From Microbulbifer elongatus (lineage in GTDB: Bacteria; Pseudomonadota; Gammaproteobacteria; Pseudomonadales; Cellvibrionaceae): a stretch of DNA of 64,000 bases. The notes below the pieces were generated by a model. It was given only the letters and a program-made list of their open reading frames with translations, had not been told where the DNA came from and did no database searches. The position numbers and the translations under genes were made by a program. The stretch is taken from contig NZ_CP088953.1 in the NCBI RefSeq assembly GCF_021165935.1, forward strand, positions 2,775,501 through 2,839,500, read 5' to 3'. How positions within the stretch are numbered: position 1 is the stretch's first letter; every line of letters starts with the position of its first letter. Below are positions 28,183 through 36,244 of the stretch, piece after piece.

Positions 28183-29196
28183 TTAAGTCGCTAATTCCGT
28201 GCTGCGCAGGCAGGCGTTCTGATGCTCCAGCTCTCCCTGCAAGACCGGCACCTGTTCAGCGCAGATCTCGGCTGCATGGGGGCAGCGGGTGCGAAATACG
28301 CAGCCACTTGGGGGATTGATCGGCGATGGCAGATCCCCTTCGAGCAACTGGATCTGCTTGTGCTTTTCTTTTTGGGGGTCTGGGATCGGCACCGCCGACA
28401 TCAATGCCTGGGTGTACGGGTGCCTGGGGTCGGCAAAGAGCTTGTCCTTAGTACCAACCTCTACGGCGTTGCCGAGGTACATGACGATGACCCGGTCGGA
28501 GATATGCTTTACCACCGACAGGTCGTGGGCGATAAAGATCAGCGACAGGTTCATTTCCCGTTGCAGCTGTTTGAGCAGATTGACCACCTGCGCCTGAATC
28601 GAAACGTCCAGTGCAGACACCGGCTCATCGCAGATGATCAGCTTCGGGTCGAGAATCAGTGCCCGTGCGATTCCGATGCGCTGGCATTGGCCACCGGAGA
28701 ACTCGTGGGGGTATCGGTTGACCAGATTGGGCAGCAGGCCCACCTTCTTCATCATGGCCTGCACTTTTTCGCTGACCTCCTCCCTGGGAACGTCCGGGCG
28801 CAGGGTGCGTAACGGTTCGGCGATAATATCGCCGATGGTCATGCGCGGATTGAGTGAAGCCAGGGGATCCTGGAAGATCATCTGTATGTCTTTGCGGGTG
28901 GCGCGCAGGGATTTTTCATCCAGCGCGGTGAGATCCTGGCCGAGCCACAAGACGTTGCCATCGGTCACTTTGGTAAGCCCGATAATGGCGCGCGCCAGAG
29001 TTGATTTACCGCAGCCGGACTCCCCCACAATACCGAGGGTTTCTCCCGCGTAGAGCTTCAGGTCCACACCATTCACCGCCTTCAGGTTGGCGGGTTTGGT
29101 CCACGGCCAGGCGTTTTCCTGCTTGATGGAAAAGTGCACTTTGAGCGCCTGGACATCCAGCAAAACTTCGTTATCGGTGCGTTGTATATTCCGCAT
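28183..29196 (-). CDS. oppF: Oligopeptide ABC transporter ATP-binding protein OppF
   Basis: About 337 aa from the ATG 29196 (MRNIQRTDNE). Walker A is GESGCGKST, the signature FSGGQCQRIGIARAL and Walker B LIICDEPVSALD. The C-terminal oligopeptide/dipeptide domain has PTH-like RHPYTQALMSAVP and a Cys cluster (CVFRTRCPHAAEIC) that in Opp/Dpp ATPases binds an Fe-S cluster. The start overlaps the oppD stop (TGATG). It is the last of five opp genes and is followed after 7 bp by a LolD-like ATPase gene. With OppD it energises the OppBC channel. Confidence 0.93.
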   Translation of the reverse strand: MRNIQRTDNEVLLDVQALKVHFSIKQENAWPWTKPANLKAVNGVDLKLYAGETLGIVGESGCGKSTLARAIIGLTKVTDGNVLWLGQDLTALDEKSLRATRKDIQMIFQDPLASLNPRMTIGDIIAEPLRTLRPDVPREEVSEKVQAMMKKVGLLPNLVNRYPHEFSGGQCQRIGIARALILDPKLIICDEPVSALDVSIQAQVVNLLKQLQREMNLSLIFIAHDLSVVKHISDRVIVMYLGNAVEVGTKDKLFADPRHPYTQALMSAVPIPDPQKEKHKQIQLLEGDLPSPINPPSGCVFRTRCPHAAEICAEQVPVLQGELEHQNACLRSTELAT

Positions 29197-30173
29197 CAGC
29201 TGGCCTCCAGAATTTCGGCTAGATCGGCGTGGCAGGCACGCATGCGCGTTTGCTCGAAAGCGGTCAACGAAGGGGCCTGCTGGCGGCAGTGCTCCTGTAC
29301 TCGGTGACACCGCTCCTGAAATGGGCAGCCGCTGGGTAAATTGAGCAGATTGGGTGGATTACCGGGGATGGTGGGCAAAGCCCCCTCTTCTGAATCGAGC
29401 CGTGGAATCGCCTGCAGCAGCCCCTCGCTGTACGGATGGCTGGGGCGGTAGAAAATATCGTCGGCGCTGCCGTATTCCATGGTGCGCCCCGCATACATGA
29501 CCAGAACCTTGTCACAGGCACCGGCCACAACGCCGAGGTCGTGGGTAATCATGATGATGGCGGTATTGAAATCCCGCTTCAGTTCGTTCAATAGCGTGAG
29601 AATCTGCGCTTGAACCGTCACATCCAGTGCGGTGGTGGGCTCATCGGCAATCAGCAGTTCCGGGCGGCACAGCAACGCCATGGCGATCATTACCCGTTGA
29701 CGCATGCCGCCGGAAAACTCGTGAGGGTACATATTGAGGCGTTTGTGCGCCTCGGGAATTTTCACCGCATCGAGCATCTGCCTGGCTTCGACAAGGGCGT
29801 CCCCTTTGCTCAATCCCTTGTGTTTGACCAGCACCTCCGCCAGTTGATTGCCCACTTTCATATAGGGGTTCAGCGAAGTCATCGGGTCCTGAAAAATCAT
29901 TGCGATTTTGTTGGCGCGAATCCGGTTCAATTCGCGTTCGGGCAAACCCAGAATCTCCTGGCCTTTAAAATTGGCGCTGCCGCTGACAATGCCATTCTTC
30001 GCCAGTAGTCCCATCATCGCGAATACAGTCTGGGTTTTACCGGATCCGGATTCGCCGACAATACCAAGGGTTTCTCCCGCCTCGAGGGAGAAATTCAGGT
30101 CATTGACGGCGGTAACAGCCCCTTCCGGCGTGGTGAACTCGACGCGGAGGTCTTGCACATTCAGTAAGCTCAT
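29196..30173 (-). CDS. oppD: Oligopeptide ABC transporter ATP-binding protein OppD
   Basis: About 325 aa from the ATG 30173 (MSLLNVQDLRVEF). Walker A is GESGSGKTQ, the signature FSGGMRQRVMIAMAL and Walker B LLIADEPTTALD. The C-terminal domain has HPYSEGLLQAIPRLD and CPFQERCHRVQEHC. It is coupled to oppF by a one-base overlap and follows oppC by 10 bp. It is a standard peptide-importer ATPase. What the importer carries is not shown by the ATPase sequence. Confidence 0.93.
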   Translation of the reverse strand: MSLLNVQDLRVEFTTPEGAVTAVNDLNFSLEAGETLGIVGESGSGKTQTVFAMMGLLAKNGIVSGSANFKGQEILGLPERELNRIRANKIAMIFQDPMTSLNPYMKVGNQLAEVLVKHKGLSKGDALVEARQMLDAVKIPEAHKRLNMYPHEFSGGMRQRVMIAMALLCRPELLIADEPTTALDVTVQAQILTLLNELKRDFNTAIIMITHDLGVVAGACDKVLVMYAGRTMEYGSADDIFYRPSHPYSEGLLQAIPRLDSEEGALPTIPGNPPNLLNLPSGCPFQERCHRVQEHCRQQAPSLTAFEQTRMRACHADLAEILEAS

Positions 30174-30183
30174 GGGTACCTCT

Positions 30184-31092
30184 CTAGCGATCTTTCGGGT
30201 CCAGCGCATCGCGCAGGCCGTCACCGATAAAATTGAAACAGAACAGGGTCGTCACCATAAAGAGCGCGGGCACAATCAACTGCCAAAGGGCGATCTCCAT
30301 GGTCTGCGCGCCCTCGTTCATCAGTGAGCCCCAAGAGGTCATGGGTTCCTGAACACCCAGTCCCAGGAAACTGAGGAAGGACTCGAACAGGATCATCTGG
30401 GGCACCAGCAGCGTGGCATACACCGCGACGATGCCCAGTACGTTGGGAACAATATGCCGGGTAATCATGGCCCACTTGGATACCCCGTAAACGGTGGCCG
30501 CCTCGACGAACTCTTTGCTTTTAATGCTCAGGGTCTGACCGCGCACGATCCGCGCCATATCCAGCCAGCTGACCGCGCCAATGGCGATAAAGATCAGCAG
30601 GATATTGCGACCGAAGAACGTCACCAGCAGGATGACGAAGAACATAAACGGGAAAGAGTAAAGAATTTCCAGCGTACGCATCATGACACGGTCGGTGCGA
30701 CCGCCGACAAAGCCTGCGGTGGCGCCGTAGAGAGTGCCAATCAGGACCGCCACCAGCGCCCCCATCACACCCACCATCAGTGAGATGCGTCCGCCCATGG
30801 CGGTACGTACAAACAGGTCGCGGCCGAGTGAGTCGGTGCCGAAGTAGTGGCCGGAGGCCAGTGAAGGTGCGGCGTGCATTGCGCCCCAGTCTACTTCATC
30901 AAACGCAAACTGGCTCAAAGCCGGACCGATAAAAACAAACAGCGTGACCAGTGCAAGAATGATCAGGCTGGTCAGGGCGGCGCGGTTATTGAAAAAGCGG
31001 CGGCGCGCGTCGTCCCACAAGCTGCGGCCTTTGACTTCCAGCTGTGTAGAAAGATTTTCAACCGCTTCTCTATTGGCAGTAGTCGATAACAT
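30184..31092 (-). CDS. oppC: Oligopeptide ABC transporter permease OppC
   Basis: A 302-aa permease with an N-terminal OppC_N helix (~38-58, LTSLIILALVTLFVFIGPAL), the motif GTDSLGRDLFVRTAMGGRISL, and five further helices of the binding-protein-dependent transport family. The EAA-like loop is EAATVYGVSKWAMITRHIVPN (~205-225). It lies 15 bp downstream of oppB. It forms the inner-membrane channel with OppB. Confidence 0.93.
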   Translation of the reverse strand: MLSTTANREAVENLSTQLEVKGRSLWDDARRRFFNNRAALTSLIILALVTLFVFIGPALSQFAFDEVDWGAMHAAPSLASGHYFGTDSLGRDLFVRTAMGGRISLMVGVMGALVAVLIGTLYGATAGFVGGRTDRVMMRTLEILYSFPFMFFVILLVTFFGRNILLIFIAIGAVSWLDMARIVRGQTLSIKSKEFVEAATVYGVSKWAMITRHIVPNVLGIVAVYATLLVPQMILFESFLSFLGLGVQEPMTSWGSLMNEGAQTMEIALWQLIVPALFMVTTLFCFNFIGDGLRDALDPKDR

Positions 31093-31107
31093 CTGGGTGA
31101 CCTCAGC

Positions 31108-32031
31108 TTACGCGTAGCGGATTTTGGGGTCGACCACTGCGTACAGAATGTCGACAATCGCATTGAAAGTGATGGTGAGCGCGCCGACCAGAATGGTCAG
31201 GCCCAATACCATGGAGTAGTCGCGGTTGAGGGCACCGTTGACAAACAACTGGCCGATTCCGGGCAAACCGAAAATGGTCTCGATCACCACCGATCCGGTG
31301 ATAATCCCCACTAGCGCCGGCCCCAGATAGGACAGCACCGGCAGAATGGCCGGCCGCAGTGCGTGGCGCACGATGATATAGGGCATGGACAGGCCCTTGG
31401 CTTTGGCGGTGCGGATAAAGTTGGAGTTCAGCACCTCAATCATGCTGCCGCGCATAATGCGGGAGATGGACGCGATGTAGTACAGGGACATCCCCAGCAC
31501 CGGCAGCACCACATACTGGGCCGCACCATTGTGCCAGCCACCGGCGGGAAGCCAGTCGAGCCAGATGGCGAAGATCAATACCAGTAACGGAGCGAGTACA
31601 AAACTGGGGATCACCACTCCGGCCATGGCGCTGGTCATGATGGTGTAGTCGAGCCAGGTGTTCTGACGCAGCGCGGCGATGGTGCCAAAGCACACCCCGC
31701 AGGTGACCGCGACAATAAACGCAAACAGGCCGATCTTGACCGAGACCGGTAAGGCCTGCGCCACCAGCTCGTTCACACTGAAGTCTTTGTATTTGAAGGA
31801 TGGACCGAGATCACCCTGCAGCAGACCACCGAGATAGCTGAAGTACTGCTGGTAGACCGGCTTGTCGAAACCGTATTTTGCCTCGATATTCGCCATCACC
31901 TCTGGGGTCATGGTGATTTCAGCGGAGAAAGGATTGCCGGGCGCAAAGCGCATCAGGAAGAAGGAGACCGTAATCAGAATAAACAGCGTGGGAATGGCTT
32001 CCAGCACGCGCTTGATGATAAATCGGAGCAT
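31108..32031 (-). CDS. oppB: Oligopeptide ABC transporter permease OppB
   Basis: A 307-aa permease with six transmembrane segments. It begins MLRFIIKRVLEAIPTLFILI and has RFAPGNPF, the usual OppB start region. The EAA-like loop is RTAKAKGLSMPYIIVRHALRPA and the C-terminus ends VVDPKIRYA. About 100 bp separate it from oppA, and this gap holds a strong hairpin that could reduce readthrough so that the binding protein is made in excess. Confidence 0.93.
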   Translation of the reverse strand: MLRFIIKRVLEAIPTLFILITVSFFLMRFAPGNPFSAEITMTPEVMANIEAKYGFDKPVYQQYFSYLGGLLQGDLGPSFKYKDFSVNELVAQALPVSVKIGLFAFIVAVTCGVCFGTIAALRQNTWLDYTIMTSAMAGVVIPSFVLAPLLVLIFAIWLDWLPAGGWHNGAAQYVVLPVLGMSLYYIASISRIMRGSMIEVLNSNFIRTAKAKGLSMPYIIVRHALRPAILPVLSYLGPALVGIITGSVVIETIFGLPGIGQLFVNGALNRDYSMVLGLTILVGALTITFNAIVDILYAVVDPKIRYA

Positions 32032-32090
32032 ATGGAACTTCTTTTATAGCTTTTGTTGGTAACGTTCTTGTTGTGACTGGCTTCTCTGCT

Positions 32091-32125
32091 AAAAAATGCC
32101 CGGAGCCCGCTCTGAAGCTCCGGGT
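32091..32125 (-). terminator. Attenuator-like hairpin between oppA and oppB
   Basis: CCCGGAGC (32099-32106) pairs with GCTCCGGG (32117-32124). On the minus strand the stem is followed by CATTTTTT, a good terminator. T's also follow on the plus side. Because the opp genes continue downstream, it probably acts as a partial terminator that favours oppA expression. Confidence 0.75.
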
Positions 32126-32131
32126 TTTTGG

Positions 32132-33808
32132 TTAGTGCTCGATGATCCACATATCTTTTGAGTAGTAGTTGTCCAGCGGATCAGCGGCGTAGCCGCCCAC
32201 ATGGGGCTTGACCATATGCTGGATGACGTATTGGTAAATCGGCGCGATGGGCATATCTTCCGCGAGAATTTCTTCCGCCTGCGCGTAGTATTCCGCACGC
32301 TTGCCCATATCCATTTCTTTGGAGCTTTTCGCCAGTAATGCGTCGTAGGAGGGGTTGCTGTACTTGGCGTAGTTACTGCCACCGTCGGTCAGCAACAGTT
32401 TCAGCATGGTGGACGGTTCGTTGTAATCGCCAATCCAGCCGGCGCGGGCAATATCGAAATCGGTATTGGCGCGGGTGGAGAGGTAGGTCTTCCACTCCTG
32501 GTTTTCCAGGGTGACATCCACATGCTGCAGATTCTGTTTCCACATGGCACTGATGGCGACGGCCACTTTTTTGTGGTTGTCATTGGTGTTGTACAGCACG
32601 CTGAATTTGAGCGGGTTGTCTGCGTTGTAACCGGCTTCCGCCAGCAGTGCCTTGGCCTTGGCAACACGTTCTTGCTGGCTCTTCTGGCTCCAGGGCGTCG
32701 GCGGCGCGTCAAAGCCCTTGACCACACCCGGGGTAAGATGGAATGAAGGTTCCTCGCCGCGCCCCATCACCTTGTAAGCCATGATGTCACGGTCGATGGC
32801 GAAGGCCAGTGCCTTGCGCACGCGTGCGTCGTCAAACGGCGGGCGTGTGGTGTTGAATTCGTAGTAATAGGTACCGATGTAGGGGGTGGTTTTGACTTCG
32901 TCCCCGCGCTCTTTTTTCAGGCGACCGATATGTTCGATGGGAATAGAGTAAGCAAAGTCGATTTCACCGGCCTCGTAGCGCTTCAGCTCCGCATTGGGTG
33001 AGGCAATGGGCAGGTTGCGTACCTTCTCGAGTTTTACATTGGCCGCATCCCAGTAAAGATCATTCTTTACGTACTCGATACGTTCATTGACTACCCACTC
33101 GGTAAGCTTGAAGGCGCCGTTGCCCACGTAGTTCCCTACCCGGGTCCACTGGTCGCCAAATTTTTCCACGGTTGCCTGATGCACCGGTGAAGTGGAGGCA
33201 TGTACCAGCATGGAGACAAAATACGGTACCGGCGCTTCCAGAGAAACCTTCAAGGTCTGCGGGTCCAGGGCCTCTACCCCGAGATTCTCGGGCGGCTCCT
33301 TGCCTTCACTGATGTCCTGGGCATTCTTTACCTTGGCGGCGGCGAGATACCAGGCGTATTTGGAAGCGGTGGCCGGATCCACCAGGCGACGCCAGGAATA
33401 GACGAAGTCGTCAGCGGTGACCGGATCACCATTGGTCCATTTGGCATTATCACGCAGCTTGAAGATATAGGTCTGATTGTCCGTGGTTTCCCAACTTTCC
33501 GCGACGGCCGGACGGACACCGCCATCCGGAGCGGCAATCACCAGTGTTTCCATCAGATCGCGCAATAGTGCGGATTCGACGGTACCGGAGATCTTGTGCG
33601 GGTCCAGGGATTCTGGTTCTGAGCCGCCCCCGCGCACCAGTGTCTGATCTGCGGCGAGTTTGGTTGGGTCGAGTGCTGCTGCGGGGGTACTGGTGTCTGT
33701 GCCGGGCTCCGAGGGGCCACCGCAGGCGGTAAGGCCAAACAGGGCCGTCAGAAGCGCCCCCAGATACCAGCTACGGCGGGAGTAGGAAGATTGGTTGCAT
33801 CGCATCAT
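32132..33808 (-). CDS. oppA: Oligopeptide ABC transporter substrate-binding lipoprotein OppA
   Basis: A 558-aa protein with a lipoprotein signal (lipobox LTAC, Cys29) and an SBP_bac_5 domain. Typical motifs are LVRGGGSEPESLDPHKISG, TWTNGDPVTADDFVYSWRRLVDP-type (here AKWTNGDPVTADDFVYSW) and ARAGWIGDYNEPSTML. This is the E. coli OppA/MppA class that binds peptides of 2-5 residues without strong sequence preference. It is the first gene of the minus-strand run down to 26276. Its 299-bp upstream gap is shared with the DUF3299 gene and contains a Zur-box-like site, which hints at zinc control of peptide import (inference). Confidence 0.93.
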   Translation of the reverse strand: MMRCNQSSYSRRSWYLGALLTALFGLTACGGPSEPGTDTSTPAAALDPTKLAADQTLVRGGGSEPESLDPHKISGTVESALLRDLMETLVIAAPDGGVRPAVAESWETTDNQTYIFKLRDNAKWTNGDPVTADDFVYSWRRLVDPATASKYAWYLAAAKVKNAQDISEGKEPPENLGVEALDPQTLKVSLEAPVPYFVSMLVHASTSPVHQATVEKFGDQWTRVGNYVGNGAFKLTEWVVNERIEYVKNDLYWDAANVKLEKVRNLPIASPNAELKRYEAGEIDFAYSIPIEHIGRLKKERGDEVKTTPYIGTYYYEFNTTRPPFDDARVRKALAFAIDRDIMAYKVMGRGEEPSFHLTPGVVKGFDAPPTPWSQKSQQERVAKAKALLAEAGYNADNPLKFSVLYNTNDNHKKVAVAISAMWKQNLQHVDVTLENQEWKTYLSTRANTDFDIARAGWIGDYNEPSTMLKLLLTDGGSNYAKYSNPSYDALLAKSSKEMDMGKRAEYYAQAEEILAEDMPIAPIYQYVIQHMVKPHVGGYAADPLDNYYSKDMWIIEH

Positions 33809-34066
33809 TTATTACTCATTTGTTCTTTTGGAACTTGGTTTATTGTGTGCTTGGCTCTGCGGGCGATCAGCCCACCGATTAGACTTTATACCGCAAATGT
33901 CGCGAAAAGTTCTGCCTGGGTGGCCAGGTACTGCATTGGCGCTTGCCTATATCGCGATGGCGCCTGAAAAGACCGACTCTGCAAGATCACTGCCAACCCA
34001 ATCAGACAGCAATCGCGACTGGCTGCATCGACCTTTTATGGCGTTTCCTTCAGGGACGCTAAGCTG

Positions 34067-34085
34067 TACGATGCAACATATCGTA
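34067..34085. promoter_or_regulatory. Zur-box-like palindrome between oppA and DUF3299
   Basis: TACGAT-GCAACAT-ATCGTA, a 19-bp inverted repeat with perfect 6-bp arms. The inner 13-mer GATGCAACATATC (34070-34082) fits the shared motif at 11 of 13 positions. It lies 22 bp before the DUF3299 start at 34108 and 258 bp from the oppA start at 33808. No gene is visible in the rest of the 33809-34107 gap. Confidence 0.6.
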
Positions 34086-34107
34086 AAAGATCAGACATTT
34101 ACACGCC

Positions 34108-34803
34108 ATGCTCAATCGAAACAACAGAACCGGCCGTTCACTATCGTTCACCCTCATACTAGCAGCCTCACTGGGTGTTGGCTGTAGTGATGAAAATCGC
34201 GATGCGGAGCGCGCAAGCGACGCTCAGACCACTGTCGCCGCTGATCTTAACGCTGACGTACCAGCCCCCGGCGAACCGGAAGCGTCGGCCGAGCAGGAAA
34301 CCGTGGACTACCGGGAGGTCAAATGGGAGGAACTGATTCCCCAGGAAGACCTGGAGGCCCTGCTCAACCCGCCGGCTTATCTGGCCACCATCGCCGAGGG
34401 CTCCGATGCAGATATGTTCCCCAAGGAAGAGCCCCTGACCATCGACGGCCCCGCCAGCGCTGAGGAAGCGCGCTACCAGCAGGCGCTCCAGTCAACCAAG
34501 ATCAAGCCGGAGTTCGACCGCCAACAGGTGCGTATCCCCGGCTTTGTGGTGCCGCTGGAGTTTGATGACGATCAGACCATTACCAGTTTCCTGTTGGTGC
34601 CCTACTTCGGCGCTTGTATGCACCTGCCGCCACCGCCGCCGAACCAGGTGATCTACGCTAACTTCCCCGAAGGGTTCCAGGTGGAATTTCTCTATGACCC
34701 GGTGTACATCGAGGGAGAGTTGCGCACGCTGCCAGAAGATACCGAGCGCGGCAATGCGGCCTACTCCATGAACGTAGCGCGGGTGTCTGCCTACGAAGAA
34801 TAA
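34108..34803 (+). CDS. DUF3299 lipoprotein (ZrgD-like)
   Basis: A 231-aa protein with a lipoprotein signal (ASLGVGC, Cys26), then an acidic, Ala/Glu-rich linker and a DUF3299 domain (~100-231). The domain carries VRIPGFVVPLEFDD, TSFLLVPYFGACMHLPPPPPNQ and SMNVARVSAYE. The PYFGACxHxPPPPxNQ stretch, with its Cys and His, is the family signature and a likely metal site. DUF3299 genes sit in zinc-regulated loci together with DUF2796 and an FtsX-type ABC pair. Here those partners are at 52926 and 26276-28175. A Zur-box-like palindrome lies just upstream. Precise function unknown. Confidence 0.85.
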   Translation: MLNRNNRTGRSLSFTLILAASLGVGCSDENRDAERASDAQTTVAADLNADVPAPGEPEASAEQETVDYREVKWEELIPQEDLEALLNPPAYLATIAEGSDADMFPKEEPLTIDGPASAEEARYQQALQSTKIKPEFDRQQVRIPGFVVPLEFDDDQTITSFLLVPYFGACMHLPPPPPNQVIYANFPEGFQVEFLYDPVYIEGELRTLPEDTERGNAAYSMNVARVSAYEE

Positions 34804-34856
34804 ACCGTGGCGTGCGCACCCCCTAATGGGAGCGCGCGCGTTTTATGGGCTGCAGA

Positions 34857-35246
34857 CTACAGTGTGCGGGGAATCTGCGATGAGTGGTGGTGCAGAATCG
34901 GATTGGGGCTGGCGAGGTCGATCACATAACTGAATCGCGCCTCGAAGTTGAGCAGTTCGCCGTCAACTGCGAAGCGCCAGTTGTAGATGCCTCCCAGCGT
35001 ATACTGGTCACTCTTCATTTCCTGAACGGTCAGAGTCTTTTCATGGAGCGCAATGCTCAACTCCGGCCGGCTTCCCAGCTTTTCAAAATAGTCGCGCAGT
35101 TTTTCCGGTGTGTTCAAGATCCGGTTTGAAAACGTAGGGATCAGGACGGCGTGCGGGTCATACAGGTTGAGCAGACTGTCTACGTCTGCACTGTTAACCG
35201 CCTGCATCCACTGATCAAGAATATCCTTGGGACTGTGTTTCTTCAT
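34857..35246 (-). CDS. SnoaL-like/DUF4440 (NTF2-fold) protein
   Basis: About 129 aa from the ATG 35246 (MKKHSPKDILDQW); the frame is open upstream to 35288. The sequence ILDQWMQAVNSADVDSLLNLYDPHAVLIPTFSN is the typical start of the NTF2-like fold used by SnoaL-like proteins and the CaMKII association domain. No signal peptide or catalytic set is clear. It sits alone on the minus strand between two zinc-linked plus-strand transcripts, and its role there is unknown. Confidence 0.75.
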   Translation of the reverse strand: MKKHSPKDILDQWMQAVNSADVDSLLNLYDPHAVLIPTFSNRILNTPEKLRDYFEKLGSRPELSIALHEKTLTVQEMKSDQYTLGGIYNWRFAVDGELLNFEARFSYVIDLASPNPILHHHSSQIPRTL

Positions 35247-35381
35247 TGAAGTTTCCTTGAAAATCATTGTCTGCTGTTCGCTATCCATTGGCTTTCGGTC
35301 TGTGCCTGACTTGCTGACTCGCCCCTGAGGGCGGGCTTATCGCGAGAAGTTTCGGTTGTCTCCAGGCTCTTCGAACATTAT

Positions 35382-35394
35382 GATACGTTATATC
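35382..35394. promoter_or_regulatory. Zur-box-like motif before the DUF1826-znuD operon
   Basis: GATACGTTATATC, a near-palindromic 13-mer. Its reverse complement differs in a single base from the lasso-promoter copy at 14685-14697. It lies 44 bp before the DUF1826 start and would control the ten-gene zinc operon 35439-45872. Confidence 0.65.
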
Positions 35395-35438
35395 GTTTAT
35401 GTAAAAGCCTGGCGGATTGTGCGCCGGATGAGGATGGA

Positions 35439-36215
35439 ATGCGCTCTGTCGATATTGCCGAAAACGTCGCTGGTGGGGCGGCCGTCCCTGGCCTCTTGCC
35501 CCGGGTTACGCCAGTCGGGGCCGGGGTTTCCCCTGCCGTAGTGCCACACAATGATGGAGGCCAGCCAGTCCAGTCGGTCTCTCGCCGCACGGTATTTACG
35601 CCCACGCCAGATGCATTTGCGGATATCTACGAGGAGGACGTGCACCTGTCGGTCTGGCAGCGCCAGCTCAGCCCGGCACTGACCGCAGAGTGTGAAGCCT
35701 TTCTGGATCAGAAAGGCTTCAACAGTCATCGGCTGGTGGTGCCAGCGGCAAAAATCCAAAACCTGGGCGACGTGATACCGGGTCTCGATGCGTTCCCGAA
35801 TTTATGCGCGGATATCGAGCTGTTGGCCGATATGTTCACCTGCCTGTTTGACCTGAATGCCATTGGCATCCGTCTGAGTGTGCTGAGCGACACCATGTGC
35901 CCGCGGTTTCATGTGGACCGGGTGCCCTGCCGCCTGATCACCACGTATTCCGGTGTGGCGACTGAATGGTTGCCCCACGATCAGCTGGATCGCAGCAAGC
36001 TGGGTGCCGGCGGCGGTGGGCTTAGCGATGCGGAAAGTGGCCTCTATCCCTCTACCCAATCCATTCAGTCACTGGCTGCTGGCGAGGTAGCACTACTGAA
36101 AGGCGAGCTGTGGGCGGGCAATGAAGGTGCGGGTCTCGTGCACCGATCCCCAGCAGTGGCGCCCGGCAGTCAGCGCCTGATTCTTACCTTTGATTTTGCG
36201 TCTTCTGACGACTGA
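35439..36215 (+). CDS. DUF1826 family protein, zinc-linked
   Basis: A 258-aa soluble protein with no signal peptide. The conserved part (~60-258) includes DTMCPRFHVDRVPCRLITTYSGVATEWL and a C-terminal GLVHRSPAVAPGSQRLILTFDF. The FHxDxxxxR...H pattern looks like a double-stranded beta-helix dioxygenase-type metal site, although no activity is known to me. DUF1826 genes are repeatedly found with COG0523 and other Zur-controlled genes, as here. The start follows AGGATGGA directly. It is the first gene of a plus-strand zinc operon and is preceded by a Zur-box-like motif. Confidence 0.82.
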   Translation: MRSVDIAENVAGGAAVPGLLPRVTPVGAGVSPAVVPHNDGGQPVQSVSRRTVFTPTPDAFADIYEEDVHLSVWQRQLSPALTAECEAFLDQKGFNSHRLVVPAAKIQNLGDVIPGLDAFPNLCADIELLADMFTCLFDLNAIGIRLSVLSDTMCPRFHVDRVPCRLITTYSGVATEWLPHDQLDRSKLGAGGGGLSDAESGLYPSTQSIQSLAAGEVALLKGELWAGNEGAGLVHRSPAVAPGSQRLILTFDFASSDD

Positions 36216-36244
36216 TTCTGAACGATTTGTTTCAAGGACTGATA

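Noticed and set aside
33809..34107. A possible small gene between oppA and DUF3299.
   Set aside because: The only long frame (33795-34187) overlaps the DUF3299 start, has no domain and runs over the operator.
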